Assembly (NCBI GenBank): GCA_039096225.1
Contig: JBBPEB010000032.1
Span: 1,027,501-1,091,500 of the forward strand
DNA length: 64,000 nt
Direction: 5' to 3'
Origin: Blastocystis sp. Blastoise
Taxonomy: Eukaryota > Sar > Bigyra > Opalinata > Blastocystidae
Made by a program: the position numbers and the translations under genes. This document shows, one piece after another, positions 11,203 to 24,603 of this stretch. The notes beneath the pieces were generated by a model. It ran no database searches, was not told the DNA's origin, and saw only the letters and a program-made list of their open reading frames with translations. Positions within the stretch are counted from its first letter, which is position 1, and every line of letters starts with the position of its first letter.

Positions 11203-12862
11203 TTAATGATATTTACCATCATTTAAAAAATTTTGTGTTACATTAGCTTTTATATAATTTATAGGAATGAAACCAATTGATTTATAATAATCATAGACAT
11301 CATAATATGATTTTTGTTTAATTAATAATGACATATCAGGAATTTGAATGTTACGATAACTTTTTAATGTAACAACTTGATTATTTGAAGAATAATTGGA
11401 ACGAAAAGCATCATAATGTGTACTTTTTGTAGGAATACTAGTAGTATAACTTTTAGTTCCACATTCAATATTATTTGTTGTGCAAAAACCAATATCTTCA
11501 CCAAATGATAAAGTATATAATTTATATCTAAGAAATATTTTTGACATTTTTGGAAAGAAAAAGATAATGTTTCCAACATGATCAAATCTATTCTCAATAT
11601 TTTCATAATCTCTTTCAAGAAAACGTCCATTAGGAGCAAAATAATTAAATTCTCCAAATTTTCCATAAATAACATTATTATTACCTAGAAGATTTGTTAC
11701 ATTCTTTAAAATATCATGTTCAGCAAGAAAATAGTCATCATCAATAGCCATAACATATTTTGTATCAAAAATAGAAGAAGTATAAAGTCTAGCATGATAT
11801 TTCATATTCCAATTTGGAGACCATATATAATATACAGGAAATTTCCTATTTTTAAATATTTTACTTGGTATTTCAACATAATGAAGACTTTGAAGAATAA
11901 CTAAGTATTCAGGTAGACTATTTTGAAGTGATAATCCTTGAATCATTTTTCTTATATTATCTCTTTTATAAACTGGAGTTACAACTGAAATTGAAGGATT
12001 TTTAAAATTATATAATGGATAGCATTTAAATGAATGTATTGAATAATTAGTATAATCTAAATTTGTATTTCTATCATTAGTAAAGAAACGAAGAGATATG
12101 TTTTGCTTTTGATCTTTTAAATAAGAATAAATAGTATTCATTACTGAAGGAGATTTTACATTTATTGTTGTATATGTTAATAATTTACGAATCCATTTTT
12201 GTTTTATTATTAAACATCCTGATAATGATTTATTATCATAATTATTATTATTATAAGATTCTGATATTATACAAGAAAATAAATCGATTTGATTATTTTC
12301 TAATGAATATATTGTTTCATCTAACCAATCTGTAGTCATTTGATTTTGAATTTGAGTATTAATTTCATTTTCATCAATATAGAATACATAATCTTCTTCA
12401 TAATAAATAGATAACATGAAAGCATAATGGTCTAAATCATCATAATTTTGAAAAATACAATAAGGAAATGAAAAATCATTACAAATTGTATTTTTATAAT
12501 TAATAGACTTAAAATTATTGTTTTTATCTCTTTGAATGATAAATATTTGATCAAATAATGATGTTCCATTATAAAATGTAGTAATATCAAGCGTATTATT
12601 TGTAATATTATTTGTTTGAATGACTAAGGCTATTTTTCGTAAAGAACCTGAAAAATTGTAATTAACATCTATATAAAAGAATAGTATTTTTTATACGATT
12701 ATTAATTAAGTTTAAAATACATTTATTTGCTTCATTTTTTCGATTTAAATAATTACTCTTATATACTTGAGAAATATTTGATAAAAAACTACCTTGATAA
12801 TATATAAAAAGAAAAACACCAAAATAATAAACAAATATTTTAAAAAATATCTTCATTCGCAA
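11203..12862 (-). CDS. GT-A fold glycosyltransferase, paralogue A
   Basis: Two exons, 12697-12862 and 11203-12668, with a 28-nt intron, give 543 residues. The N-terminus (KIFFKIFVYYFGVFLFIYY) is a signal anchor, as in type II Golgi enzymes. A nucleotide-sugar-binding start, SVVTPVYKRDN, lies near residue 285, and a DxD-type motif AIDDDYF near residue 365, followed by GEDIGF. This pattern resembles GT2 and exostosin (GT64) catalytic domains; donor and acceptor are unknown. The intron position is identical to that of paralogue C (32261-33935), 11 residues before the shared IALVIQTNN motif. The first ATG inside the longer open frame (12415-12417) would cut off conserved sequence, so I use the spliced start. 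Neighbours are repeats only. Confidence 0.8.
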
Positions 12863-12899
12863 GACATTACTTTAAGTAATGATAAATAAAATAAGAAAA

Positions 12900-15164
12900 A
12901 GTTTGTGGCTATCAGATATACATATAATGTAATAGATAAAAATTGAAAATATCCTGATTCTTTTTAAATATTTTTTCATGTATTATTAAATAAAATATTA
13001 AAAAATTAATACATAAAAACTCAAGTATTTTCGTGTATAATTATATATTTTTTATAACTATATGCTCTTAAAGTGTCACAAAATCTACATTTTTCCCAAT
13101 ATCTGACCTTCTTATAAAACAAATAAATTAGGGGGGAATTTATATATTAATAGTAGTTATTTTTGAATTACCGAAATTTTGAAATGTTTTCATATTTGTA
13201 AGAGTTATTTTTCTAATTAAAAAGTTTTCATACATTATATATATCAAAATTCCTATGAAATATTTTTAATAAAAAGAACCGATTTTGGCACAAAGGTCAG
13301 ATTTTGTGAAGGCATTTTATTATTTAATATTTTTGAATTCAAGAATATATGTCTTTGTTTTAAATTTTATTTTGATAATTATTTTACGTAATGGTTTACA
13401 GTATTGAATTTTTATAATATATATGATCATTTTTGTCAAATATGAAAAAGCTTGTATGATAAACAATTGTATTTTATTGTTTTGATTTATTAATCAAATG
13501 ATGAAAAAGTTCTATAACGATGGACTACTACTTTAGAATTCTAAGAAAATATCAATTATATCATAAAATTTAATTTGATCATCCTTACATTCTAAGAAAA
13601 TAATTTGTGATTCTTGATTTTTAAGAACAATATAAAATTTTTAATTCACTTTTTATGGATTAATATACAACTGAAGTCTTATCTTTTTAATAAAATGTAA
13701 TTAAATATTTTAAAAGACTCTTGATAATGCAAATATTCATTTTAAATATATTATATTATTATGTGAATAATTCTTTTGTTTTTGTAGATATTATTAAATT
13801 TTCTTTCTTTTTGTAATAATATCTTAATTTACTATTTACACTTCATTTAGAGTTTACTAATAAACTTAAAATTAATACTAATTTTAATGAATAAAATTTA
13901 TATATTATCAATCGAGCCCTTGCATAAGCATTACGGCATTTTATAGGTAAATCTTTAAACACATTTCAAGTTTTTTATAATAAATTAAATAAAACGTTTT
14001 TTTATCATAAAAAAAAATACAAACTCGGTGATATTAAAAGTGATTCAAAAAGAAAATTAGTTTTTTTAAGTAACTTCAATCAAATATTCAGAAAAACTAG
14101 TAAGTTGTACATTCATTATATTTTGTTTCAAAATCCGTGAGTGTTAAAAAAAACGCTTTATGCAAGACTTAATATGGCTGAATATAAAAATGTTCTTTCT
14201 ATAATGTCTAAAATAATATTTTTTTATTTATTTCTGTATAGAAAAAGCTGAGGTAAGTGACTGAATACATTATATAATGTTTACCAATTTGTTCTTCTTG
14301 TAAAATATTTATATAATACAATACTATTTGTCCAACAGACAATATTTTTATAATTATTTTTTATATACAAAAGTTTCTAGAAACCTTAATATATATATAT
14401 TATTTAATGAATCTATTTTTTCAATGGTAGATTTCTAGAATGTTAGAAGAATTTTTTGTTTAGAAAAATATCAAACTTATGTTGAAATTTCCAACCATTT
14501 GCTTTAAATAATAAAATATTGCATTTTATTATTATATAATTATTTTATTAAAATATTTTTTTTGCACTTTTGTAGAAATGACAGCGTTTTATAGGATGTA
14601 TATAAAATAAAATGGTTCTTTGTAATAATTCTCATTTTTGAATATTATATTTATAAATTTATTCAACTTATCTTTTCTTTTTGATATATATTTTTGGCTT
14701 ATGGCTATAATTTGTCAGTATTTTTACAATTGTTAAATCAAAAGTAAAAATAAATATCAATGTGTAATATATATTATGAAGCGGCTGTCATTTGATACTT
14801 AAATGTTAATAGTCTTCAAAAGTTATAAAAAAAAATCTATAAATTATATGTTAATAAATATATATTTTTTAATATTAATTCATTTTTATATGAAAAATTT
14901 ACATTTCATAATTTTAGTGTTTTAATATAAATTGTTTTTATTGAATAATATTTTATTAATAATTTATTAATAAATAACATATATATATATATATTTTCTT
15001 TTTATATATTTTTGAATTATAATAATTTTAGAATAAATAGATTATATTACAAAAATTAATTATAAATCTCTTTTGGCATTTTTAAATATATAATTAAAAA
15101 AAAACAAAATTTTTCAATATTTTTTTTAACGAAAAATTGCTTAATGGTGAAACTCTTTCAACTA

Positions 15165-15243
<79 letters not shown>

Positions 15244-17150
15244 TATATAAATATAAAAATAAACAATTTAAGGATTGAAATTTAAAAAATATATTATTAA
15301 AAATTAAAAGATAGCAAGATTATGCATTACAAGAAAAGTAATATCGCTAATAAGTATCATTAATGAAATATATTTTGAAAAGAATTCTTAAAATTACTTT
15401 TTCTATTATTTAAAAAAAATATACAATTATTTGAATGATAACATGTTTTGTTCAATTAATTTATCATAATTTTTATTTCAATAAAAAGCTTTATTTACTT
15501 TTATATTTTTTTCAAAAATAAAAAAATACCATTAACAATTCAGTTAAAACATTAAAAATAATTAATAAATTAATTTGAAAAATATAAAATATGGAAAAAG
15601 CTATATCATAAAAAATATGTTAATTCATTATGATTCAATAGAATTTGATATTCTTTGTCAATATATATTCAGGTATTCTATCTGGATGACACTATGAGGT
15701 ACTTTTAATTTTGACACATATTGTTAACAATTTGTAATTATGTATTTTGTCAGTTTTCTTGAAAAGACAAAATGTCTTATAATAAAAATACAAAACTAGA
15801 CTTTTATTCAAATTATTATTTGAAACATCATATATTCATTTCATAAATATTTTGATGCAAATTTTATTATTAATCTTTCTTGTCTTTTAAATTAATATTT
15901 TGTTGAACAGTTATATAAATTTTTTAATATTTCATGAATAAATCATAGAGCTTCAATATATTTAAAAAACAATTTCATTTATTTCATTTGTTTATTTTAA
16001 TAATAGAAAGATTTTATAATTTTATCATTTGTTTCTTTTTGTTTTTTTAAATAATTAAGACTAAGTCCATCACATGAAGTAGCATAAAATATGAGATTTA
16101 AGTGATAAATCTTCAATTATTTTCATTCTATTGATGATGATATAAAAAAATAATATTTTAATATATATAAATATTTATGTATCTAATTTTTTCTAAAAGC
16201 AAAAAAATATATATAATTAAAAAGTTTTTCAATAAAAGGCTATATTTTTGTATAAAATTATAAAAAAAAATGATGAGAACATTTCCCGTAATTCCTGACA
16301 AATGTGATAAATAAATTTAATAAACTTTAAACATGACTTAATATGAATAAATATGAAATAAAATTAATGTTGATATCAGCAAAATTGTTATATACTTTGT
16401 GACATTTACTTCATCATAATAAAAGAACATTTTGATGCCTTTAAATCAAGTAATATTTTTTTGTTTTTTATGTATCATACTTTATTTCTGTAAGAATTTG
16501 ATTTCTTCACTATAATTTATTTTGACTGTAATTGCATAATATAAGCTTGGATACCATGTAACTTATTATTTTGTTCTAATATATCATTCATATATATATA
16601 AATAAAATTTTTAGTCATTTTTAAGCAATCCATATGTTTCAACAGAATTTCGGAACAAATTTTCATCAATAAAATTAATTCAAATTCCGTATATATAAGT
16701 TATCAATTAATTATTAACCTAATATATATATAATTACAAATATTCTCTTTTTATTTGCTAAACATTTATATAGAAAATATAAAGATCACAATTCTTCTTT
16801 CATAGTTTTTTTGAAATATTTAAAAGTAACTATAAATTGGATAATTTCAATCAATGTTACATAATTACTTATTAATATTTTCAATTCATCTCTGCCTATA
16901 TTTACTTTATTATTTGTACGAAATGGTATTCACAGAAATTTATCTAAAAATTTTGTTATTTTGTTGAATACACTACAACTATCATGTGGTAATTGATAAG
17001 TATTATTATATTTTTTCAATTTATTTTTTTTTCATATAGATATTGCAATGTTGAGTAATTTGATTTTTTTTTTTCTTTTTATTATTATTATATTACATAT
17101 ATAATAAAATTATTCAAAAACATGTTTTGTATTTGTTGTATTTCTTTTTT
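12900..17150. other. 4.2 kb without a recognisable gene
   Basis: Almost pure A/T with no frame that reads as protein on either strand. One possible degraded MITE lies at about 13070-13316, with facing GTGTCACAAAATCT and AGATTTTGTGAAGGCATT ends similar to the CAGTGCCTTC family at 40261. A TA microsatellite is noted separately. Confidence 0.5.
15166..15239. repeat. (TA)n microsatellite
   Basis: Uninterrupted TA dinucleotide run of about 74 bases. Confidence 0.95.
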
Positions 17151-17170
17151 TGAAATTTATTATATATATT

Positions 17171-17267
17171 CACTATTAGGCACTTTTGACCTTTTAGAAT
17201 AAATGATTGGAAAAATTTACATTTTTATCCAATCATTTTTCTTAAAACGCCAAAATGCCTAATAGTG
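17171..17267. mobile_element. 97-bp CACTA-like foldback MITE, copy 1
   Basis: Perfect termini CACTATTAGGCA and TGCCTAATAGTG, with the inner arms also complementary (AATGATTGG facing CCAATCATT), so the whole element can fold. ATT occurs on both outer sides, fitting the 3-bp duplication of CACTA elements. A copy of identical length is at 31490-31586. Confidence 0.85.
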
Positions 17268-17730
17268 ATTTATTCAATTATTCTACAAGTCGCTATTTCA
17301 AAGAATTTTATTGTTAATTATACCTTTGGAAAATATTAAGATTTAAAGAAAATGATAGTATTTTCTTCAGGATACTTAACCAAACTTACACAAATCAAAT
17401 ATTATTGTGTTTAAATATTTGGAAGATAATTGACTTAGGATGTAGTAAATTGAAAAACTTTACTCAAGATATTCTAACAACTAATTGACCTATTGTTCTA
17501 ATTATAATTGAGTGTGTCGAGTCAATTCTTTTTCGATTTACAGCTTCATTTGTCAATTTAATATGCTTTTGAATTTTTTTATGATACTTAAATAATCGAT
17601 ATAAAAGAGAAATATGTAAAAACATTTTATTCTTTGTTTTAGCATAATTTTAATATTTTTTTTTATGTACCATTATTTTTTTATTCCTTCTTATTATTTG
17701 AGAGCAACATTAATTTTGTTATTTATTATG

Positions 17731-17864
17731 TGACGTCACCATTTAATTATTTATTTATTATGTGACGTCAGATTTAATTAATCATTTATTAGGTGACGTC
17801 AGATTTAATTAATCATTTATTAGGTGACATCAGCATAAAATTCTTTATTTATTAGGTGACGTCA
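17731..17864. promoter_or_regulatory. array of five TGACGTCA (CRE-type) palindromes
   Basis: TGACGTCA at 17731, 17763, 17794 and 17857, with TGACATCA (one change) at 17825: spacings 32, 31, 31 and 32 bp, close to three helical turns. Each is embedded in an ATTTATTAGG..ATTTAAT unit. The array lies about 1.3 kb upstream of a bZIP-like gene. Sequence and spacing are direct; regulatory function is inference. It could simply be a minisatellite. Confidence 0.6.
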
Positions 17865-17879
17865 CCATTTAATTATTTT

Positions 17880-19180
17880 TGTTGTTAGGAAATTATTATA
17901 AAACTGAGATATAGTTAAATATTGCTATACTATATATAATTAAATAATTTTTATTGTATAATATTATCAATAATGAAAAAAGTTTGTATTATAGAAAATA
18001 TAAGAATCTTGTAGAATGAATTAAAATGAATTATATAGATATTTAAAAAAATAAAGTTGACGAAAAAGTATATTAAAGTATTATGTAATTAAAATAGAAA
18101 ATATCTCAAAATTTATTTAAAAAGAAACAATAAATTGTTAATAATAAATTAAATAGTTAGGTTTTAATGTTGTTATAATTCTCGTTGTGCAACGAAAAAT
18201 TACGTAATTAAGGTTTTTGTAACGCAATAGCTGCGCAATGAGAGTATCGTTCTGGGTAGATTTTCAAATTTCAAATTTCTTTTTTGAGGAAGAAAAAACA
18301 GTAATTTATGTTTATTATTTTTCATATTTTAGAAGTCAAGATCAAGAAAGAATTAGGTAATCTGGTGGTGATAATACATCAGAATAGTACTGTAGTATGA
18401 CTAAGAAATACTACGAAATAAAAAAAAGGAAAAATATATATGACTATTTTGAAAGGATTATGTTGATTAATAGATGATAAGGTTTTGAAGCCATGCATTT
18501 TCTGAACGTTAGTAATAATATGAAACAAATAGATAATAATTTTTTTCTTTATGTGAGTGAAAATAAAGACTTATAAAGATGCTAACATCTTATCAGATAT
18601 ATTTCATTGAATATATATATATATATATCTTTGTTTTATAGTGATATATACATATTAACGCACCACATGTCACATTACTTACATCTACGCGATTCATTTA
18701 CTATGTGTCAACACCAAAAGAAATTCTCAAGTTTATATCGAAAATAGCTCGAATATATATTTAATATAATATATTATCAAATTAATAATAAATTACAAAT
18801 TTTAATCGTTAAGTAATTAAAAAAATATGTTTTTGTTGTTGCGTAAACAGTGCGCCTTTTTTTGACAACAATTTTATATTTGCAAACAAAAAAAGTTAAA
18901 CCATTGTATTTCAGTAAAAGGAGACTTTTTTAATAAATGTAAAATGAACATTTATGATTATTTAATAATATAGAATGAATTAATATAATTTATTGGAATT
19001 TTATTTAAAAAATCAAATTGTTTTTACAAAATTCATGTATAGCTAATTATAGATAAATATGATCAAGAATACTTTGATTATTATCTTCTAATTCGCAAAA
19101 TACATGATTACTATAGAATTATAATAGCAAATAATGATAAACATAAATTAAAATAGTTGAATAATATTCATTATATTTAC
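17880..19180. other. intergenic, 1.3 kb
   Basis: No gene recognised. Patches with more CG than the surroundings lie at 18180-18250 (GTTGTGCAACG, ACGCAATAGCTGCGCAATG) and near 18840-18860. They may be remnants of a TIR element, but I could not pair convincing ends. A short TA run is at 18610-18630. Confidence 0.4.
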
Positions 19181-19183
19181 ATT

Positions 19184-19618
19184 ATGGAACAAAATAATTT
19201 GCAACAAGAGAACAAAAGTATAAACAATATTTAATAGATAACACATTCAAGTAGAATTGTTAAATGGTACAAATGAAGGAAACAACACAAAAAACAAAAA
19301 TCAAGCTAGTGATAGCAATGAATAGTATGAAACAAACAAAATATTATTATATTTTAGTAAAGAATATTGTGATGCGACTATTATTAATAAGAAAATATCA
19401 AAAAAAAGTATATAAATAATAATTGTTCTATATATCTAGGAACAACGTCGAGCAGAATTTATTCTCGAAGATACAGACTTCGTCTTAAAAACAAGATAGA
19501 AAAGTTAAGTACAGAAAATGAAGAATATTTACGTGTAATTAAAGATTTACTAGCAAATTGTATTAATATTAAGAAAACTATTGATTATTTGTTAGCTGAT
19601 TCTAGTATAGAGAAGTGA
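19184..19618 (+). CDS. small bZIP-like protein 1
   Basis: Exons 19184-19217, 19252-19324, 19358-19407 and 19440-19618 join in phase (introns 34, 33 and 32 nt) to 111 residues. The C-terminal half has a basic stretch (KKRTTSSRIYSRRYRLRLKN) running into KIEKLSTENEEYLRVIKDLL, which has the L..EN..L...I..L heptad pattern of a bZIP coiled coil. Known bZIPs dimerise and bind palindromes such as TGACGTCA. The N-terminal 50 residues are Asn/Gln-rich. Without the introns a TAG at 19323-19325 would break the frame. Tail-to-tail with the next gene. The basic region lacks a clean N-x7-R signature, so DNA binding is not assured. Confidence 0.65.
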
Positions 19619-20003
19619 TTTAAAAGTCTAAAATATATTGAACATTTATATTTTATAGATAGATGTCATAAATAATTATATCATTAAGAAATGATATCAC
19701 AAATATAAAATATTATATAATTTTTTTTTAATTGTTTTAACATGCTATTTTAATAAATATTCAATATTTTTTGTTAAAACCTACAAATAATAAAAGAAAA
19801 TAAATGTAAAACAAAACATAAATTATAAGAAAAGAATCAATGAAAGAATTTTCAAGACGATGATGAATTATATTATATTGAAATATATAGTTTTGATGAA
19901 CAAATGAATTTTTAAGTCTAGATATAATATTGAAAAATATTTCTTAATAATAAAAAAACAAATTAATTATATCAAACGCAAATCTATATGAACAAAGTAT
20001 TCA

Positions 20004-20391
20004 TTATAATTGATATATCTTTTCTTCAAAATTTGGTTGAATCAAAAATTCATCACTTGATTTTAATATTTTTATAATATCATCAAATTTACTCTGAAGT
20101 CTTTGCAATATATAATGATAATAAGCATTTTTTTTGCATATATCGTTGTTTTTTCTTTTTTGTCTTATTCTGAATTCATTAGAATACCTTTTACTTTGTA
20201 ATTTTTCTTTACAATAAAGTCATAATTAATATATATGTACTTTTTTCTTTTTTATCATCTATATTTAGTTTTTTTATAATTGACGGCGTTCTAAAAAAAT
20301 ATTTATATATTATATATAATTACTTTTGAGTACTAGTTTCAACATAATTTTGATTATTATTTGATTTATATATACTATTTTCATCTAACAT
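20004..20391 (-). CDS. small bZIP-like basic protein 2
   Basis: Exons 20324-20391, 20241-20290 and 20004-20206 join in phase (introns 33 and 34 nt) to 106 residues starting MLDENSIYKSNNNQ. A strongly basic segment (KKKLQSKRYSNEFRIRQKRK) is followed by a helix, AYYHYILQRLQSKFDDIIKI. The block R-YS-x3-R-x-R-x-K matches that of bZIP-like protein 1, and both proteins have an Asn/Gln-rich N-terminus and small introns, so I take them as distant paralogues. The heptad pattern is weaker here, and this copy might be a partner or a diverged non-binding form. Role inferred only. Confidence 0.55.
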
Positions 20392-21128
20392 AATATTAAA
20401 TAATTTTATGTATAATATATTAATAATTTACTATTTTGAATCGAATTATTCATTTTTTATATAATATATAAAACCTAATATATATCAGAATATATAAACA
20501 GTAATTGCTAAAAAAAATATAAGTCATATAATTTTTTAAATTCAATTATTAGACAATAAATGTTGTAACTCTCATATTTCTATTTCTATAAACAATAATT
20601 AAAAAAATAGAAACAATATATATATGTTTTTTATGGGAAACTTGCTATATTTCTAAAAAGCAACTATATTACATGATAATAATAATATAAGTTGTAGAAA
20701 ATATTATTTAATAAATGATTAAATATATTTAAAAACATTTTATACTTTTTTTAATAGTTTTCTGTTTCCTCTCAACATTTTGTGACAATTGAGAAGGCTT
20801 CCATAAAAATAGCTTTATTCAGATTTATTATGATTCAACATTATAATATGTTTTTATTTATTAAAAATATAAGAAAGTGTCATTTTTTAAGATAAATTCC
20901 AAAGAGGCAAAAAATAAAATCTTAGGGAAAATATTAACAAAAGAGAGCATGAATTCATTGTTTATGTTAAGATCATAAATGTTATATTCTTTTTATCTTT
21001 ATATATTTCAACAACAAAAACTTAATTATTATAAAAAACAAAACAATAAAATAAAAGATCTATAATTAATAAATTTGTAATTACATTAATCATGAAATAA
21101 TAATAATAATCAAGAAAAATAGATTAAT

Positions 21129-21568
21129 TTAGTGATATTTACCATCACCAATTATTTTATGCTTTATATTTCTTCTTATATAATTCATAGGAATAAAACC
21201 AATTGATTTATAATATTCATATACATCGTATATCGACTTTTGTTCTTCTAATAAGGACATATCAGGTACTTTTATATTATGATAGCCTTTCAATTCCATA
21301 ATTTTATTAGAAGAATAGTTTGAACGAAAAGAATCATTCTGAGTATTCTCAGTTGGAACAGACGTTATATAACTTTTAGTTCCACATTCAATATTATTTG
21401 TTGTACAAAATCCAATATCTTCACCAAATGATAATGTATACAATTTATATCTTAAAAATATTTTTGACATTTTTGGAGAATAAAAAATAACATTTCCTAC
21501 ATGATCATATCTATTATATTTGTTTTTTGTTCTGTTAAGAAGAGTTCCATTAGGAGAAAAAAAATTAA
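21129..21568 (-). pseudogene. GT-A glycosyltransferase, paralogue B, 3' fragment
   Basis: The last ~145 codons of the family seen at 11203-12862: FFSPNG, the YDHVGNVIF block, SKIFLRYKLYTLSFGEDIGF, TTNNIECGTKSY and the terminal GDGKYH. It matches paralogue A better than C. Homology stops abruptly at CACTGGTAGGCA (21569-21580), a CACTA-like terminus, so the catalytic DxD half is missing and no start of its own is evident. The remaining frame is intact to the TAA stop, suggesting the break is recent. Confidence 0.85.
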
Positions 21569-21944
21569 CACTGGTAGGCATTTTCACGGATATCAAAAAA
21601 GCGACAAATGAGAAAAAGTAAACAAAAAATTTTAAGACACTTTTCAGTCATAGCGAATAGAGTGGCCAAAAAATAGACTAATTTTGTCGGGTATGTTGTT
21701 TGTTTTTATTCGTTCAGAATTCTTTTAGAAACGTCATTTTTTATTTATTTATCGTTGTGTGAATGATAATAAAAATATATATAACAAAAGACAATAGATA
21801 ATAATAAAAAAATAATAACAATAATAAAGATAATAAAATAATAATTATTTATAATATTTTTGAGTAATTTGATATCATTTTGGATCACTATATATACATA
21901 AATGATAGAAATGATAATAATATAGATAACATATAAATATATAC

Positions 21945-22360
21945 CTTTATGTATCACTTGTAGAATACCCCTTGAAGAAAAACCACAACTATAAAAATAT
22001 AATTTATAAAAATAAATATATTATAATAATATACCTTCAACCACCAAACAGACTAGACCAAGAGAAACCTCATGAAGGACCTAGAACCTATATAAAAATA
22101 AAAGTAGTTAATTTTAAAAAAATAAAATATAATAAAATACCTTCAAAACCAGGGAGTTGTTAACCAAGGAGACCGACAACAACACCTGAACCTATAGAAG
22201 ATGATAATAATAATAACAAAGAGAATGCTAAAAATATATACCTTTAATAGCACAAGATTTCTAGTTACATAGACCCCACAACTCATTGTTTAACTATAGA
22301 GGATAAAGAAGAATGAAAAGAAACATACCTTTAAAGAAGAAGACCAATTAGGACCTATTT
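21945..22360 (-). ncRNA. mini-exon chain, locus 2 (minus strand)
   Basis: Reading the minus strand, blocks 22242-22293 (52 nt), 22141-22191 (51), 22035-22087 (53) and 21945-21988 (44) are separated by introns of 50, 53 and 46 nt with GTAT donors and ATAG acceptors, plus a further 35-nt intron at 22294-22328. Each block ends in AAG or AAAG. Blocks hold stops (TTAACAACTC, TCTAG), so this is not a simple coding gene. It lies just downstream of a large minus-strand gene and could be its degenerate 3' end. Confidence 0.45.
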
Positions 22361-22399
22361 GAATCTATTTGGATAGATCATGAAGACTATAAAGTTTAA

Positions 22400-23231
22400 G
22401 GCAAATAAAAAATATTATATACATCTTATAATATATAAAAAATATCTGAAAAATAAATAAAAATAAAAATAAATATGTGAAAATATTAAATCTTAAAAAT
22501 AAAGAGAAATTCCCCCTTATAAAATCTTTTTTTCTATAATAAAAGTTTGTGTAAATTCGTTGTTTCCAGGGGTTAAAACATTTTAAAAATTTCCCTTTTT
22601 CTCTTTTATAAAGTCTATTTGAATTTTTAATTGATATATAAATGTTATATGTGTACATTAAGCTTAATTATTTAATTATAACAGATTTCCGGACTTAATT
22701 AAACAAGAAAATTGTTATTTTAATAAACTATAATTACAATTAAATATATTTGTTAGCTATTTTTATATAATACTATTCTATTTATAATAAGAATGCAATA
22801 GAGAATCAAAAAATATATTTAGTATAGCTATTTATGAAGATACAATTTACAATTGGCAACTTTTGTTTTATAATATGTTTTAGTTCAACGAATCATATAT
22901 TATTATTAGTGAATAAATAAACTGAGAATGTCTGAGAGGTTTGTAAGTGGTTTTAGACATTATAAAGAATATCATAAAATATAAATAGAAACTGTATTTA
23001 TGTTAAACTCCTTTTTATGTTATTCCAAAAGAATTCTTTTAAAATATTTTTATTCTCAAATACTACAAAACAAAATGTATATAAAAAATAAATATAACAC
23101 AATAAAAAATAGATAAAATAGATATTAGATAATATATATAAATATAAGTAACATATCATTATAATACATATAATATGTATATGTAAGGAACTTCTTTCTA
23201 TCCTATATATATATATGACTATAAAACTATG

Positions 23232-23272
<41 letters not shown>

Positions 23273-24564
23273 ATAAAGAGTAGATTAGTTGCGGCTGTGG
23301 GTATACCTGTTCTTTAAGGAGTATGAGAGAGTAATATATAGGGAGAAAGGAAAGGAGGATACTAGAATATAACGAGAAGAGTTAAGGAATAGAAAGGAAG
23401 GGAGAGACACTATGAAGGGATAGAATAAGATAGATAATATAATGCCAATTAATAAGTATAATAATAATAATAGCTATAATAACTATAATATATATACAAG
23501 ATAAATAACCATGCTTCTGATAATCATGGTTATCAAGGAGAGACATAAAACGCTGGTATTATAGGAGGTATATAGTAAGTATATATATATTGATGTATTT
23601 GTGGTTTATAAATATATAATGTCATATCTATCATATGTATAGCATTTTAATATCTATATATACATTAATTATAAATATAAAATAGTTAATACTATGTTAA
23701 TATTTTATATCAAAAGTTTTATAGTGTATAATTAAATATACAATTGAGAAATACTGGAGAAGTAATATTCCCCGCGATTAAGGATTCATAAAGACAGCAC
23801 CCACAATAATACTGGAAGATGAAGAAGGAGAAATATGGAGAACTGTACATAACCACGGGGATAATAAGTATATATATTCTATAAATTATTTAATAAGAAG
23901 ATCTTGTTTAGTAAGTAGCTGACAGAGGGATTCAAACATCCATAAAATACATAGATTCTATATAATAATAATAGTAATATATAATAATATATAGATTCTA
24001 TATAAAATAATAATAATAAATATAATAATAATAATAATAAATATCTATATATATATAGCATACATAAGGGAAATACATGACTATAGAGCTATATATTCCT
24101 TTATATTTATAAATTATTCCTAATGCTTGTTATGTATATTTATGTTTATGTATATATATTAAGGAATGAATAAGAAGAAAGAATAAGAGGAACACGAGGT
24201 AATAAATAAGGATGAGAAGGAGTTAAGAAGGTATCTATATATAATAATAATAATAATAATATATACATATATATACAATTTAAATCTTTATTTTTTAACT
24301 GGACAAATACATATCAATTTATATATATATATATAATTCTGCACAATAACTACATTCAGATGCTAATATATCAATTTATATATATATATATAATTCTGCA
24401 CAATAACTACATTCAGATGCTAATATAATTATTTATATTTGTGATATAGGGTTTCATAAACTATATATTTATAAATATAAATAATAATTATAATTATAAT
24501 AAATATAATAATAATAGATATAATAATAATAATAAATATAATAATAGATATAATAATAAATATA

Positions 24565-24603
<39 letters not shown>

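Noticed and set aside
11364-11904. Frames overlapping glycosyltransferase A in other registers
   Set aside because: Shadows of the real gene without independent features.
12415-12417. Internal ATG as start of glycosyltransferase A
   Set aside because: The frame is open upstream and encodes sequence conserved with paralogue C, with a spliced signal anchor.
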